Assembly: GCF_946478805.1 (NCBI RefSeq)
Contig: NZ_CAMLDC010000022.1
Coordinates: 1-64,000 of the forward strand
DNA from: an uncultured Fluviicola sp.
GTDB lineage: Bacteria > Bacteroidota > Bacteroidia > Flavobacteriales > Crocinitomicaceae
Direction: 5' to 3'
Length of the DNA: 64,000 nt
A program made the translations under genes and the position numbers. A model generated the notes under the pieces. The model did no database searches, was not told the DNA's origin, and worked only from the letters and a program-made list of their open reading frames with translations. Numbering within the stretch: the first letter of the stretch is position 1; each line of letters begins with the position of its first letter. This document shows positions 1-8,587 of the stretch, in pieces.

Positions 1-153
1 GAACATTTGGCGGAAGTCTATTATTCTGTCGCATTGGTAAAGGAACATCTCTTTTTGAGCGGTGCTTACCAATTATTAGTGAATCCCGGGTACAATCGAG
101 ACAGGAAAGGCCCGGTATCCATTTTTTCATTGCGGGTGCATCTAACTATCTGA
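1..153 (+). CDS. C-terminal end of a carbohydrate-porin-like outer membrane protein (partial)
   Basis: An open frame runs in from the left edge and stops with TGA at 151-153, giving the last 50 residues of a protein. Alternating hydrophobic residues, the phrase LLVNPGYNRDRKGPVS and the ending SLRVHLTI look like the final strands of an outer membrane barrel. The 'NPGYN' turn followed by a last strand resembles OprB-type carbohydrate porins, in which a 'NPG' loop precedes the terminal strand. The ending is therefore consistent with a sugar porin, but only one or two strands are visible. Alternatives are other barrel families. The next gene is on the same strand about 100 bases on, with no clear terminator between. 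Confidence 0.5.
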   Translation, partial: EHLAEVYYSVALVKEHLFLSGAYQLLVNPGYNRDRKGPVSIFSLRVHLTI

Positions 154-259
154 AAAATAAGCATGGAAAATGTTCCACTCATTTTTAATTGGCATTCCAC
201 TCATTTTTCCCTATTTTCAATCCGATTTTAAGTTTAAAACCAATATATACTGAAGAAAA

Positions 260-667
260 ATGACAAAAGAAATTTGGCTTAATTTGCCCGCAAAAGACGT
301 AGATGCTTCCCTTGCTTTTTTCACTGCAATCGGATTCACTCCCAAACCCCAACAATCCGCTTCCGGGGAAAGAGCTTGTTTTCAAGCCGGGAAATCGGTT
401 GTCATGTTGTTTCCCGAATCTGCGCTTAAAGGTTTCAACGGAGGACTTCCCATGAACGATACCAAGAGTACTTCGGAGATGATGATCTCTTTTGACGCAG
501 AATCAAAGGAGGAAATTGATGAATTGGCACAAAAAGTAAAAAAAGCGGGAGGAACCGTTTTTGCCGAACCGATGGAAATCCAAGGCTGGATGTACGGTTT
601 CGCATTCGCAGACCTGGACGGACATCGTTGGAACGGTTTGTACATGGATCTGTCGAAAATGAAGTAA
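260..667 (+). CDS. VOC (glyoxalase/bleomycin-resistance fold) family protein
   Basis: A 135-residue protein made of two short beta-alpha-beta-beta-beta units, as in the vicinal oxygen chelate superfamily. It opens with IWLNLPAKDVDASLAFFTAIGF, the standard first unit of these proteins, and closes with a strand around FAFADLDGHRW that in the family carries a metal ligand. Most small stand-alone VOC proteins of this type have no known substrate; some detoxify aldehydes or bind antibiotics, so a specific reaction should not be assigned. The DoxX-family gene begins 4 bases after its stop, so the two are surely co-transcribed. The ATG follows an A-rich leader without a clear ribosome binding site, normal for Bacteroidota. 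Confidence 0.85.
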   Translation: MTKEIWLNLPAKDVDASLAFFTAIGFTPKPQQSASGERACFQAGKSVVMLFPESALKGFNGGLPMNDTKSTSEMMISFDAESKEEIDELAQKVKKAGGTVFAEPMEIQGWMYGFAFADLDGHRWNGLYMDLSKMK

Positions 668-670
668 GAT

Positions 671-1036
671 ATGAAAGGAGTTAAAATCACGTTTTGGGTC
701 AGTACCGGTTTGATCGGGCTGTTTATTATTCCGGGTGTTTTCTTTTTGAATACTCCATTTGCCAAGGAAGTTCCCAATCATTTAGGTTTACCCACTTGGT
801 TTCAATGGGAATTGGGTATTTTGAAAGCAATCGGGGCGTTGGTACTGCTATTGCCCTTTGTGGGGAACCGCATCAAAGAATGGGCTTATTTCGGCTTGTT
901 CCTGGATGTTCTTTCAGCTTCGTTCGCCCTTACCTGGGTTGACGGATTAAAAGGCCCGTCTTTCTTTCCGTTGGTCATCTTCGCAATTTTAGCGGTTTCT
1001 TACTGGAGTCACCACAAACTGCATAAAGTATTTTAA
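671..1036 (+). CDS. DoxX family membrane protein
   Basis: A 121-residue integral membrane protein with about four hydrophobic helices (roughly residues 8-28, 46-66, 72-92 and 97-115). Size and the phrases LGILKAIGALVLLLP and KEWAYFGLFLDVLSASF match the small DoxX/DoxD-like family. Members occur in the inner membrane; in some bacteria they partner with oxidoreductases in thiol or sulfur stress, but most have no tested role. It sits between a VOC protein and a DUF3050 protein in a tight run (4 and 12 base gaps), so the three probably form one transcription unit, perhaps concerned with small-molecule detoxification (inference). Confidence 0.8.
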   Translation: MKGVKITFWVSTGLIGLFIIPGVFFLNTPFAKEVPNHLGLPTWFQWELGILKAIGALVLLLPFVGNRIKEWAYFGLFLDVLSASFALTWVDGLKGPSFFPLVIFAILAVSYWSHHKLHKVF

Positions 1037-1048
1037 ACACACCTATCT

Positions 1049-1852
1049 ATGATCCAAGAAATTAAGCAAATCCAGGCAGGTTTAGAAAAAGTTCGGGAGG
1101 AAGTTGTTCATCATCCGAGCTACCGGGCAATTCAATCCATTGAAGACATCCGCATTTTTATGGAACACCATATTTATGCCGTTTGGGATTTTATGTCGCT
1201 TCTGAAAGCCCTTCAAAATCAATTGACTTGTACACAAGTACCATGGTTCCCTGTCGGATCTGCCGAAGTGCGTTACCTCATCAATGAAATCGTTTGCGGA
1301 GAAGAGTCCGATCTGGCTTCGGAAGAAGATGTGAAAAACGGAGACGGAATACGCAAAAGTCACTTCGAATTATACCTCGAGGCGATGGAACAAACCGGAG
1401 CTTCGCGTGCAGGTATTGATGCTTTATTCGACCAAATTCAGCAGGGAAAATCAGTTGAAGAAGCAATCGAATCGGTTTCTATTCCGGAATCTGCCAAACG
1501 TTTCCTGCGCTTTACCTTTGAGGTGATCGCAACAAAAAAACCGCATCTGATCGCCGCTGTATTCACGTTTGGGAGGGAAGACCTGATTCCGAACATGTTC
1601 CACAGCATTGTTAGTGATTTGAATGCCAAATTCCCAACACAATTGGCAACCTTCAAATTTTATTTGGATCGTCACATTGAAGTGGATGGAGACCATCACG
1701 GACATTTGGCACTACAGATGGTGAGTGAGTTGTGCGGAAATGATTCGGTGAAATGGGAAGAAGCTGAGAAATATTCCATCAAATCACTTGAAATGCGCAA
1801 ACAATTGTGGGATGGGGTATACGATGAGATGAAAAAGCATCAAATGGTGTAA
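1049..1852 (+). CDS. DUF3050 family protein (haem-oxygenase-like fold predicted)
   Basis: A 267-residue soluble protein without signal peptide. The N-terminal region has HPSYRAIQSIEDIRIFMEHH and VWDFMSLLKALQ, and the C-terminal half has the conserved EVDGDHHGHLALQM segment; these are hallmarks of the DUF3050 family. The spaced histidines and acidic residues (MEHHIYAVWDFM, HIEVDGDHHGH) look like a di-metal or haem-type pocket in an all-helical protein, which fits the predicted relation to haem-oxygenase-like enzymes. No reaction can be assigned with confidence. It is the last gene of the VOC-DoxX-DUF3050 run and is followed by a palindromic intergenic repeat rather than a classical terminator. 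Confidence 0.8.
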   Translation: MIQEIKQIQAGLEKVREEVVHHPSYRAIQSIEDIRIFMEHHIYAVWDFMSLLKALQNQLTCTQVPWFPVGSAEVRYLINEIVCGEESDLASEEDVKNGDGIRKSHFELYLEAMEQTGASRAGIDALFDQIQQGKSVEEAIESVSIPESAKRFLRFTFEVIATKKPHLIAAVFTFGREDLIPNMFHSIVSDLNAKFPTQLATFKFYLDRHIEVDGDHHGHLALQMVSELCGNDSVKWEEAEKYSIKSLEMRKQLWDGVYDEMKKHQMV

Positions 1853-1860
1853 TAATATGT

Positions 1861-1930
1861 AAGAGCTTTGTGTTCTTTGCATCCTCAGCGGTGAAATATT
1901 AATCGCAAAGGGTGCAAAGGCGCGAAGATA
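1861..1930. repeat. Imperfect palindromic intergenic repeat ('CGCAAAG' type)
   Basis: Between two convergent genes. The left arm reads CTTTGCATCCTCAGCGG and the right arm CGCAAAGGGTGCAAAGGC; the right arm reverse-complemented closely matches the left. A relative with the same vocabulary (TTAAACGCAAAGAGCGG / CCTTAGCGGTTAAAA) lies at 11750-11817. This is the look of dispersed intergenic repeats seen in many Bacteroidota chromosomes. Confidence 0.55.
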
Positions 1931-1939
1931 TTTTCCCTA

Positions 1940-4582
1940 TTATTCAGTAACTATCTTTTTTTCCTTTTTCAAAAGTGAATACGAATACATTACTCCATTT
2001 TCAACGCTAATCGCCTCATCTTCCTGTACTACCATATTTGTGAGTCCGTCGGGGTACATCTGCTTACCTTTGGAATCCACGATATAGATCTTTCCATCTG
2101 TCAACCTGAAATGTTTAGAATCCAGGAGAAGATCGGGAAGTGCCATTTTTTCCTCCTTGGAGCCATCCATCAGGTTAATGATCTCATACGTGCTTCCTTT
2201 TCTTACATAGCCGAATTCGTTGATTACAAAATCGCATGGAATGGCTTGTAACAGGGTTGTTTGATCAGGCACCTGTCCTTCGTAAAATTCCATATTGTAC
2301 CAAAACCCATCTTTCAGTGCGCGAAGAATATAGATTCCACTCACGGAAGCGGCAATGAAAATCTCATCGAAAATCGGTTTGATCCGCTCATTCAAGTTGT
2401 AATCATACACTCCCATTTTGCCCTCCTTCCAGACAAGAAACGCTGCAGATGCGATGTATTCGATCTTGTCATAAACAGCCGGAATTTCCTTCCTGAGATT
2501 GAGACTCAACAAACCCTGGAATTTCCCGATACGCGTAGCGCATTGCTGATCGTAATCGCGGTATGGAAACAAGAGCTGTATCTTATTATCCGTTTTGTCG
2601 TACCTGAATTCCAATTTATCATAGTTAAATGGAAAAAGGGTATCGTTAAATGCGGAAATGATTCCCCATTTCTTGCTGACGTTTTGAGCTAAGAAATAGA
2701 CCGGATTCCAGGTCGGAAGCAATTCCAGATAACTAAACGGAATAGCAACAGTCTGCATGGTCTCCCCATTTTCCGACTCAAAATCAGCATATACTTCCGA
2801 GCCTTTCAACTTCCCTTTTTTCGAAATCGTCCGCTCGGGATTTATGGAATAAAAAACACCTCCGTCAGAACCCACATACTGTTTATCATTATCTCCGAAG
2901 TAGTAAATCTTGGAAACTTCTTCCAATAAATAGAACTTACCCGAATCCACCCTGCTGGGTTTAATGACGGATCCCCAGGCAATTTCAGCTGCTCCCCACA
3001 AATCCCCAACCCGGTATTCGATCAAAGTACCCGAATTGTTACTTTGGAAAAGCGTATCTGCATCCAGGTCCACCACTTTTCCATTCCAGGAAATGAACCC
3101 CAGCTTCCCGTTCGTTTTTTTAAAGATCGTAAATGGCGTATAGAAAGGATGACTTTCCGATTGCTCAGAATCTTCGGAATACGCGTAATAATTTCCATAA
3201 TCATCCAGGTATCCCACGGATTCGGAGTCGTATTCCCAAAGATTCGGGGTATTGCTTCCGAGATAATTCAAACTTCCGAAAGCGCCTTCAATCCGGGTCA
3301 CCTCGCGGAACATCGAATCTTGGACCAGTTCGCACATGCTGAAAAAAGAATCGCCCGGTTTTTTCAATCCGTAAAAGGATCCTGTCAGGTGAACAATCTC
3401 TTCGTATGTGAAATCGGAACCTTTATCAGCCGTTGAAATACGATAAGCCAGGTTTCCCGGTTTGGTTTCGCCGCCAATGGTATAAACCCAGACAATCGCT
3501 CCCGAAGGATTTTTCCACCTGTCCTTGAATGTGATTTTCTCTCCCCAATCGGAAACAATTTTCTGATTCCGCAAATCGTACAGCGCAACCAACACGCTTT
3601 CTCCGTCGGTTTTCTCTGCGTAAACAAAATCTTTATAGATCACTCCATCATAGGACGTCATTTCGAATCCATCTTCGTCAACAATTGAATTGGCCTTAAG
3701 TGGAATGCTGACTCCTTGAAACGTATCTATTGCCACGTCAAACCGATTAAAAATAATTATTTCCTCCCCGGTTGCACAAAGTTTCCATTCCATGAATTCG
3801 GTGATACTCTCATAAGGCAAATACTCAATTTCAAAGCGGTTGTTCATAGAAGCCATCTTTTGACGGTGTTTCAAAGAAATCAAGCTCATTTCCGTATCCT
3901 GGGAAACATCATTAAAAACAGAATCCGTGATGAGCGTTCCATCCCCTTTTGCAAGATATAAAACGGGATCTCCCAAAAGCAGAAAGCCCTCCGATTCCGC
4001 GCTGAAGAAGTAATCGCTTTTATCCAGCACCAGGATATAATTGAAAAGAATGGAATCTTTCAGGATGTAAACAAAAGAAGGAACCGATGTGATTGCCGCA
4101 TATTCCATTGGAACGATGATCGTTCCTTTCTGATCGATGATTCCGGCCTTCTCCTCTTTCCGGATAATGATCAGATCGTTTGTCGGCAAGATATCATCTC
4201 GTCCTGGTCCACCGTCCAGGTCACTTGCAATCAATTCACTTCCAAAATACAGATCGATCGTACCGTTTTCAGTTTGTGCTTCAAAATACACATTATTCGG
4301 TGAAAGGCCTTTGTATTTTACAGGAATGATTTTCTTCGACCCCTTGGGTAAATAGCCTTGCAGATCATTGTCGTACAAACGAATTCCGTGGGCTTCCATT
4401 CTAAGTTCCGTATACTTCGGTTCCAGGATCTGTCTTCCATTGGCATGGACCAAACCCACCTTTCCATTGGCGAAAATACGCTTGACTGTATCACTTGCAT
4501 CTTTGGATGCTACCAATTCCCCATCCTGGGAAAATGTGTGGAAGCTGATGATCAGAAGAATAAAGTAGAAGCTCGTTTTCAT
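1940..4582 (-). CDS. Large secreted WG-repeat-like protein
   Basis: About 880 residues. I place the start at the internal ATG (4582) because MKTSFYFILLIISFHTFSQ is then a clean N-terminal signal peptide; an upstream ATG at 4609 would add nine residues. The mature part contains repeated units of the WG type, for example KVGLVHANGRQILEPKYTE, KAGIIDQKGTIIVPMEYAA, KKWGIISAFNDTLFPFNYD and KMGVYDYNLNERIKPIFDE, each a beta-rich unit followed by a 'P-x-x-Y/F-D' turn. The rest is similar but more diverged beta-rich repeats, so the protein is probably a solenoid or propeller-like structure in the periplasm or on the surface. WG-repeat proteins have no general known function. No type IX sorting domain is visible at the C-terminus. 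Confidence 0.75.
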   Translation of the reverse strand: MKTSFYFILLIISFHTFSQDGELVASKDASDTVKRIFANGKVGLVHANGRQILEPKYTELRMEAHGIRLYDNDLQGYLPKGSKKIIPVKYKGLSPNNVYFEAQTENGTIDLYFGSELIASDLDGGPGRDDILPTNDLIIIRKEEKAGIIDQKGTIIVPMEYAAITSVPSFVYILKDSILFNYILVLDKSDYFFSAESEGFLLLGDPVLYLAKGDGTLITDSVFNDVSQDTEMSLISLKHRQKMASMNNRFEIEYLPYESITEFMEWKLCATGEEIIIFNRFDVAIDTFQGVSIPLKANSIVDEDGFEMTSYDGVIYKDFVYAEKTDGESVLVALYDLRNQKIVSDWGEKITFKDRWKNPSGAIVWVYTIGGETKPGNLAYRISTADKGSDFTYEEIVHLTGSFYGLKKPGDSFFSMCELVQDSMFREVTRIEGAFGSLNYLGSNTPNLWEYDSESVGYLDDYGNYYAYSEDSEQSESHPFYTPFTIFKKTNGKLGFISWNGKVVDLDADTLFQSNNSGTLIEYRVGDLWGAAEIAWGSVIKPSRVDSGKFYLLEEVSKIYYFGDNDKQYVGSDGGVFYSINPERTISKKGKLKGSEVYADFESENGETMQTVAIPFSYLELLPTWNPVYFLAQNVSKKWGIISAFNDTLFPFNYDKLEFRYDKTDNKIQLLFPYRDYDQQCATRIGKFQGLLSLNLRKEIPAVYDKIEYIASAAFLVWKEGKMGVYDYNLNERIKPIFDEIFIAASVSGIYILRALKDGFWYNMEFYEGQVPDQTTLLQAIPCDFVINEFGYVRKGSTYEIINLMDGSKEEKMALPDLLLDSKHFRLTDGKIYIVDSKGKQMYPDGLTNMVVQEDEAISVENGVMYSYSLLKKEKKIVTE

Positions 4583-4703
4583 GGGTTTCATTTCAACGAA
4601 GTTACTCAAGACAAATCGCCTGACAATAAGTCATTTGCACTATTTATGTTCATCCTCCGTTTAACCCGCTCATAAATACTCCTTATTTGCCACATTTATT
4701 TGT

Positions 4704-5159
4704 TCAGGGATAAGCTGTCATTGAAAATTGTTCTGTTACTTTCCCTTCTTTGATCAATTTATTGTTCTGATAAACTTTCAATTTCGGAGTTTCCCCATCG
4801 ACGATCCGAAAGCGCGAACTGCTAAGTCCGTAATAAGAAAAACTTCCCGGCGTTTCCTGATCGTAACCATACTTCATACTTGACCATCCATAGGCAAACG
4901 AACAAGAAGATTTTCCGGCTGCGTTCACCGCATGAAAATCCGTCGGATAAAGCAATACATTCCGACCGCTTGAAGAAACGTAAATCAATGAGTCAAAGTC
5001 CAACTGAATCCATTTATCGAAAAGAGTGATACCTATATCCGTTCCGCTTGAACAACATTGTCCCCCGGCCCAAGTATGAATACTGACATTTGCGAGGGTA
5101 TCCTGCGAAAACCCGTCCGGGCTGGACATCAGTAAAAAAAGGATGCAAATTACTTTCAT
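4704..5159 (-). CDS. Small secreted protein of unknown function
   Basis: A 151-residue protein when started at the ATG at 5159, which gives the signal peptide MKVICILFLLMSSPDGFSQ; a longer frame reaching 5243 would hide that signal behind 28 extra residues and is less likely. The mature part has a conserved-looking GGQCCSSGTDI segment with adjacent cysteines, and is otherwise beta-rich with many serines and tyrosines. I do not recognise the family. It lies between the WG-repeat gene and the end of the efflux operon, all on the same strand, but the 94-base gap to the WG-repeat gene and the terminator upstream suggest its own promoter. Confidence 0.6.
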   Translation of the reverse strand: MKVICILFLLMSSPDGFSQDTLANVSIHTWAGGQCCSSGTDIGITLFDKWIQLDFDSLIYVSSSGRNVLLYPTDFHAVNAAGKSSCSFAYGWSSMKYGYDQETPGSFSYYGLSSSRFRIVDGETPKLKVYQNNKLIKEGKVTEQFSMTAYP

Positions 5160-5267
5160 GATGACTTCTACAATTAAAACCGGATCCGGTTCAAATAAAA
5201 CTTGCAAAATAATTACCCTGGTAAAAGAAGGATATTCTTCCACTTATCCCCGAAGACCCATTTTCAA

Positions 5268-5303
5268 CAAAAAAGAAAGACTGCCCTACTTAAGGAGCAG
5301 TCT
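5268..5303 (-). terminator. Rho-independent terminator of the efflux operon
   Basis: On the minus strand the arms AGACTGC (5297-5303) and GCAGTCT (5278-5284) pair perfectly around a 12-base loop, and are followed by a T-rich tail (TTCTTTTTT). It lies about 90 bases beyond the stop of the RND transporter gene, at the right place to end the tetR-tolC-MFP-RND transcript. Confidence 0.75.
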
Positions 5304-5395
5304 TCACCTTTATCCGAATTAACAGACCTGCACTGATTTACACGCATTATCTAATCATAAACCCACATAAATCAGCGCTGTCCGTGTGCCACTCT

Positions 5396-8300
5396 TTAAA
5401 CTTGTTCTGTAATCTTTGATTCCACTTTCGGTGGTATCAATCGATAAACAATCGGCGTTACAACACGTGATAACAAGGTTGAACTGATCAATCCTCCAAT
5501 CAATACAATTGCCAAAGGCGAAATCAACGGATTGGTGGAAATCGCGATTGGGATCAGACCTCCGATGGCTGTGAGTGATGTCAATACAATCGGCAGGAAG
5601 CGCACTTCACCCGCTTCCCGGATTGCTTCGTCCAGAGTTCTTCCTTCTTCCCGCAAGTGATTCGTAAAATCAACCAAGAGGATGGAGTTCTTCACTTCAA
5701 TCCCGGCCAGGGCGATCAATCCGATTACCGCTACGAAAGACAAAGAATTTCCGGTGAACCAAAGTGCGATCACTGCCCCTACAATTCCGAGCGGAATGAC
5801 GGACAATACGATCAGCGTACTTTTAAAGGTTTTGAAAAGCAAGATCAATACTGCTATGAACAGGAAAACCGTGATCGTGATAATCGTGTTGAATCCACCG
5901 AATGATTCATTCCGGGATTCAAATTCACCTCCCATCGTGTAAGAATAACCTCTGGGAAGTTTCTTCTGATCCATTTTCGTGATGACTTCCTTGATCAGGT
6001 TATCTACCAGAACACCTTTTTGTGCAAAGGCACTGATCGAAACTGTCCGCACCTTGTTGTAGTGATTGATGAATAAGGGCGAACTTTCCAATTCCAGGCT
6101 GGCAATCTGTGAAAGCAAAATAGCTTGCCCTTGCTGGTTATTGATGTACAACTGATTGAATACATCCAATGTTGCCCGTTCACCTTTGTGGGTTGTCAGA
6201 AGCATGGAAAACTCATCGTTGTTCTCATCGGAGAATGTTCCCAAGTCCACCCCGGCAATTGCCAGACGGACTGTTCTGTCAATATCCACAGTATTCACTC
6301 CCAAAGCGCGCGCCTTTTCTTTCGATATCACCAATTTGAAATCGGATTTCAGGTTGCTCACCGGGTTGTTCACATACATCGTTCCCGGAATCGCTTTCAG
6401 GAGATTTTCCACCTCTTCACCGATCTTTCTCAAACTATCCAGGTTATCTCCGGAAAGACGTACTTCGACAGGTGCAACCATCGGCGGACCTTGTTCAAAG
6501 TTCTTCACCTCTATCTTCGCACCGGCATACCGATTGAAAACTCTACGCAAACGATCAGTGATTTCCTGTTTCTTATCGACATTCGTATGTTTCTCCAGTT
6601 GTACAAAAATCTGTGCGAAATCGCTTCGTTCGTTTTCCTGCGCCACATTGTAATAAACCGGGGGATTTCCTTTTCCCACATTGGCTGCATAGTATTTCAC
6701 TTCGGGAACTTTACTCAATTCCTTTTCGACATATTTTGTGATCTCATTCGTATGGTTCAGATTTGTTTGCAAAGGAGCAACCACATTCACCAAAAATTGC
6801 GGTTTTTCAGAAGCCGGGAACAAACTGAATCCGATTACCGGAAACAGGGCCAATGAACCGATAAAGATTGCCACAGCAACTGTCATGGTAATGATCGGTC
6901 TTTTCAATGCTTTATCCAACAGAACGGAATATGTTCCCGAAATGGCTTTTTGAAGCGCTCTCAAGAAAATGTTCCCATTGTGTTGTCCTTGATGCTGTTT
7001 CAGCAAACGGCTTGATAAGAACGGGATAATCGTCAGTGAGACAAGCATGGAGGCCAGCACACTCGCAATAACCGCCATCGGGAGACTACGAATGAAATCC
7101 CCGGCTCCTTCCGGTAAGAATACCAAAGGCAAAAAGGCGATAATCAAAGTTACGGTACAACCTACCACCGAGAGTCCGATCTGCTGTGTCGCCATCAAAG
7201 TTGCGTCCATGCGGGAATGTCCTTCGCGAAGCCATCGCTCGATGTTCTCGACCACGACAATACTGTCGTCGACCAACAACCCAAGTGCTACCACCAACCC
7301 GACAATACTCAACTGATTGATATTGTATCCCATCACATTCAGGAGAACCAATCCGATTGCCAAAGAAAGCGGAATGGAGATCATCACCACCAACGAAGCT
7401 CTTCCACCCAAAGGAAGTAAGGTGATTGCAACCAGGAGAATAGCAATCAGGAAATCGATTCCCAATCCTCCCAAACGGTCGTTTACATTATCTCCCTGGT
7501 CGAAATGGTTCACCAGATCGATGTTCGAAGGAATTCCACTGTCGAACTCCGCCAGCACCTTTTGATATTTCTTTTGTGTTTCAGAGATATTGAATCCTTC
7601 TTTTTGCGCTGCTGTAACAAAGACACAACGATGACTGTTCAATCGCGTGATGTGTTTCGCTTCCGAAAAATCGTAATACACATCTGCCACGTCTTTCAGG
7701 GGAATCGTCTTTCCTTCTGAAGCATAGATGATCGTATTGGCAATTTCTTCCAAGGAAATATAATTTCCGCTGGTTTTCACATTGAAAGATTTGGTTCCTA
7801 CATCCACACTTCCTCCCGGAATATTGGCTATTTCACTTTGCAGGGTTCCAACTACCGCATTCAAAGGAAGATGCAATTGCGCCAACTTATCTGTTCTCAG
7901 ATCAATCCGGACTTGTTCATCAGATAAGCCGTGAATCTTTACATTTTTCAATTCGGGAAGTTTTTCCAATTGCTCCTGTAAATCTTCTGCTACCTTCCTT
8001 AATGATTTCCGGGATGCATTCTCACTGATTAAAGCTGTTTGGATTACGTTCACGTCGGAAGCAACCAGTTTCTTCACTTCAATGCTCAAAATCTCATCGG
8101 GTAGATCGGAACGCATCCCATTGACCTCTCGGGTCAGTTCCTGGAATTTATCGTTCACATCCGATTCGTATTTATATTCCACCATCAGTATCGCCACACC
8201 ATCTTTGATCTGTGTTCTGATCCGTTTGATGTTTTCCAAACTGTAAATTTGTTTTTCCAGTGGTTTCACAACCAACTCTTCCATATCCGAAGGACTTGTT

Positions 8301-8458
8301 CCGGGATAAATTACGATCACAGGGAACATGGGCGAATTGGTTGCAGGATCCTCACTTCGAGGCATGGTCAAAAGCGTATTCACTCCTAAAGCGATAGCCA
8401 TGATGAACAACACCAGGGTAAACTGGTAGTTGCGTACTGCGTATGTTGCTATTTTCAT
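5396..8458 (-). CDS. RND efflux pump inner-membrane transporter (AcrB/MdtB-like)
   Basis: A 1020-residue protein of full family length. It starts MKIATYAVRNYQFTL, has the first transmembrane helix at residues 12-30, a large periplasmic loop, a block of helices around residues 335-470, a second helix near 530 with a second periplasmic loop, and a final helix block at 850-1010. The helix-4 phrase LGLLVDDSIVVVENIERWLREG carries the paired aspartates that move protons in RND pumps, and PRSEDPATN and IPLSLAIGL are typical of the HAE-1 group. It pumps drugs or other hydrophobic compounds out through a tripartite channel with the MFP and TolC proteins encoded just upstream. Substrate cannot be told from sequence. 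It is the last gene of the operon. Confidence 0.95.
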   Translation of the reverse strand: MKIATYAVRNYQFTLVLFIMAIALGVNTLLTMPRSEDPATNSPMFPVIVIYPGTSPSDMEELVVKPLEKQIYSLENIKRIRTQIKDGVAILMVEYKYESDVNDKFQELTREVNGMRSDLPDEILSIEVKKLVASDVNVIQTALISENASRKSLRKVAEDLQEQLEKLPELKNVKIHGLSDEQVRIDLRTDKLAQLHLPLNAVVGTLQSEIANIPGGSVDVGTKSFNVKTSGNYISLEEIANTIIYASEGKTIPLKDVADVYYDFSEAKHITRLNSHRCVFVTAAQKEGFNISETQKKYQKVLAEFDSGIPSNIDLVNHFDQGDNVNDRLGGLGIDFLIAILLVAITLLPLGGRASLVVMISIPLSLAIGLVLLNVMGYNINQLSIVGLVVALGLLVDDSIVVVENIERWLREGHSRMDATLMATQQIGLSVVGCTVTLIIAFLPLVFLPEGAGDFIRSLPMAVIASVLASMLVSLTIIPFLSSRLLKQHQGQHNGNIFLRALQKAISGTYSVLLDKALKRPIITMTVAVAIFIGSLALFPVIGFSLFPASEKPQFLVNVVAPLQTNLNHTNEITKYVEKELSKVPEVKYYAANVGKGNPPVYYNVAQENERSDFAQIFVQLEKHTNVDKKQEITDRLRRVFNRYAGAKIEVKNFEQGPPMVAPVEVRLSGDNLDSLRKIGEEVENLLKAIPGTMYVNNPVSNLKSDFKLVISKEKARALGVNTVDIDRTVRLAIAGVDLGTFSDENNDEFSMLLTTHKGERATLDVFNQLYINNQQGQAILLSQIASLELESSPLFINHYNKVRTVSISAFAQKGVLVDNLIKEVITKMDQKKLPRGYSYTMGGEFESRNESFGGFNTIITITVFLFIAVLILLFKTFKSTLIVLSVIPLGIVGAVIALWFTGNSLSFVAVIGLIALAGIEVKNSILLVDFTNHLREEGRTLDEAIREAGEVRFLPIVLTSLTAIGGLIPIAISTNPLISPLAIVLIGGLISSTLLSRVVTPIVYRLIPPKVESKITEQV

Positions 8459-8491
8459 GTGTTTTTTTTGTTCAGTGTTTTTTGTCTAGTC

Positions 8492-8585
8492 TCCACTTGT
8501 GGATCTATCGGCTTTGAGCTGATATGACGAAAGCGGTGCTTTTTTGATCCACCTCCGTGGATCTTTTATCGAAAGCAGTGCTTTC
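8492..8585. repeat. Cluster of short palindromes between the MFP and RND genes
   Basis: The 129-base gap inside the operon holds four back-to-back dyads: TCCAC-tt-GTGGA (8492-8503), GAAAGCGGTGCTTTT (8529-8543, near-perfect), GATCCAC-ctcc-GTGGATC (8546-8563, perfect) and GAAAGCA-g-TGCTTTC (8571-8585, perfect). The two dyad types alternate, so the block looks like a twice-repeated module. In RNA it would fold as a row of hairpins that could set the ratio of adaptor to pump. Confidence 0.7.
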
Positions 8586-8587
8586 TC

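Noticed and set aside
6125..6856. Long plus-strand open frame (243 residues) inside the RND gene
   Set aside because: Its composition (many Cys, His, Phe in odd places) is that of an antisense shadow; the minus-strand RND protein is complete and conserved.
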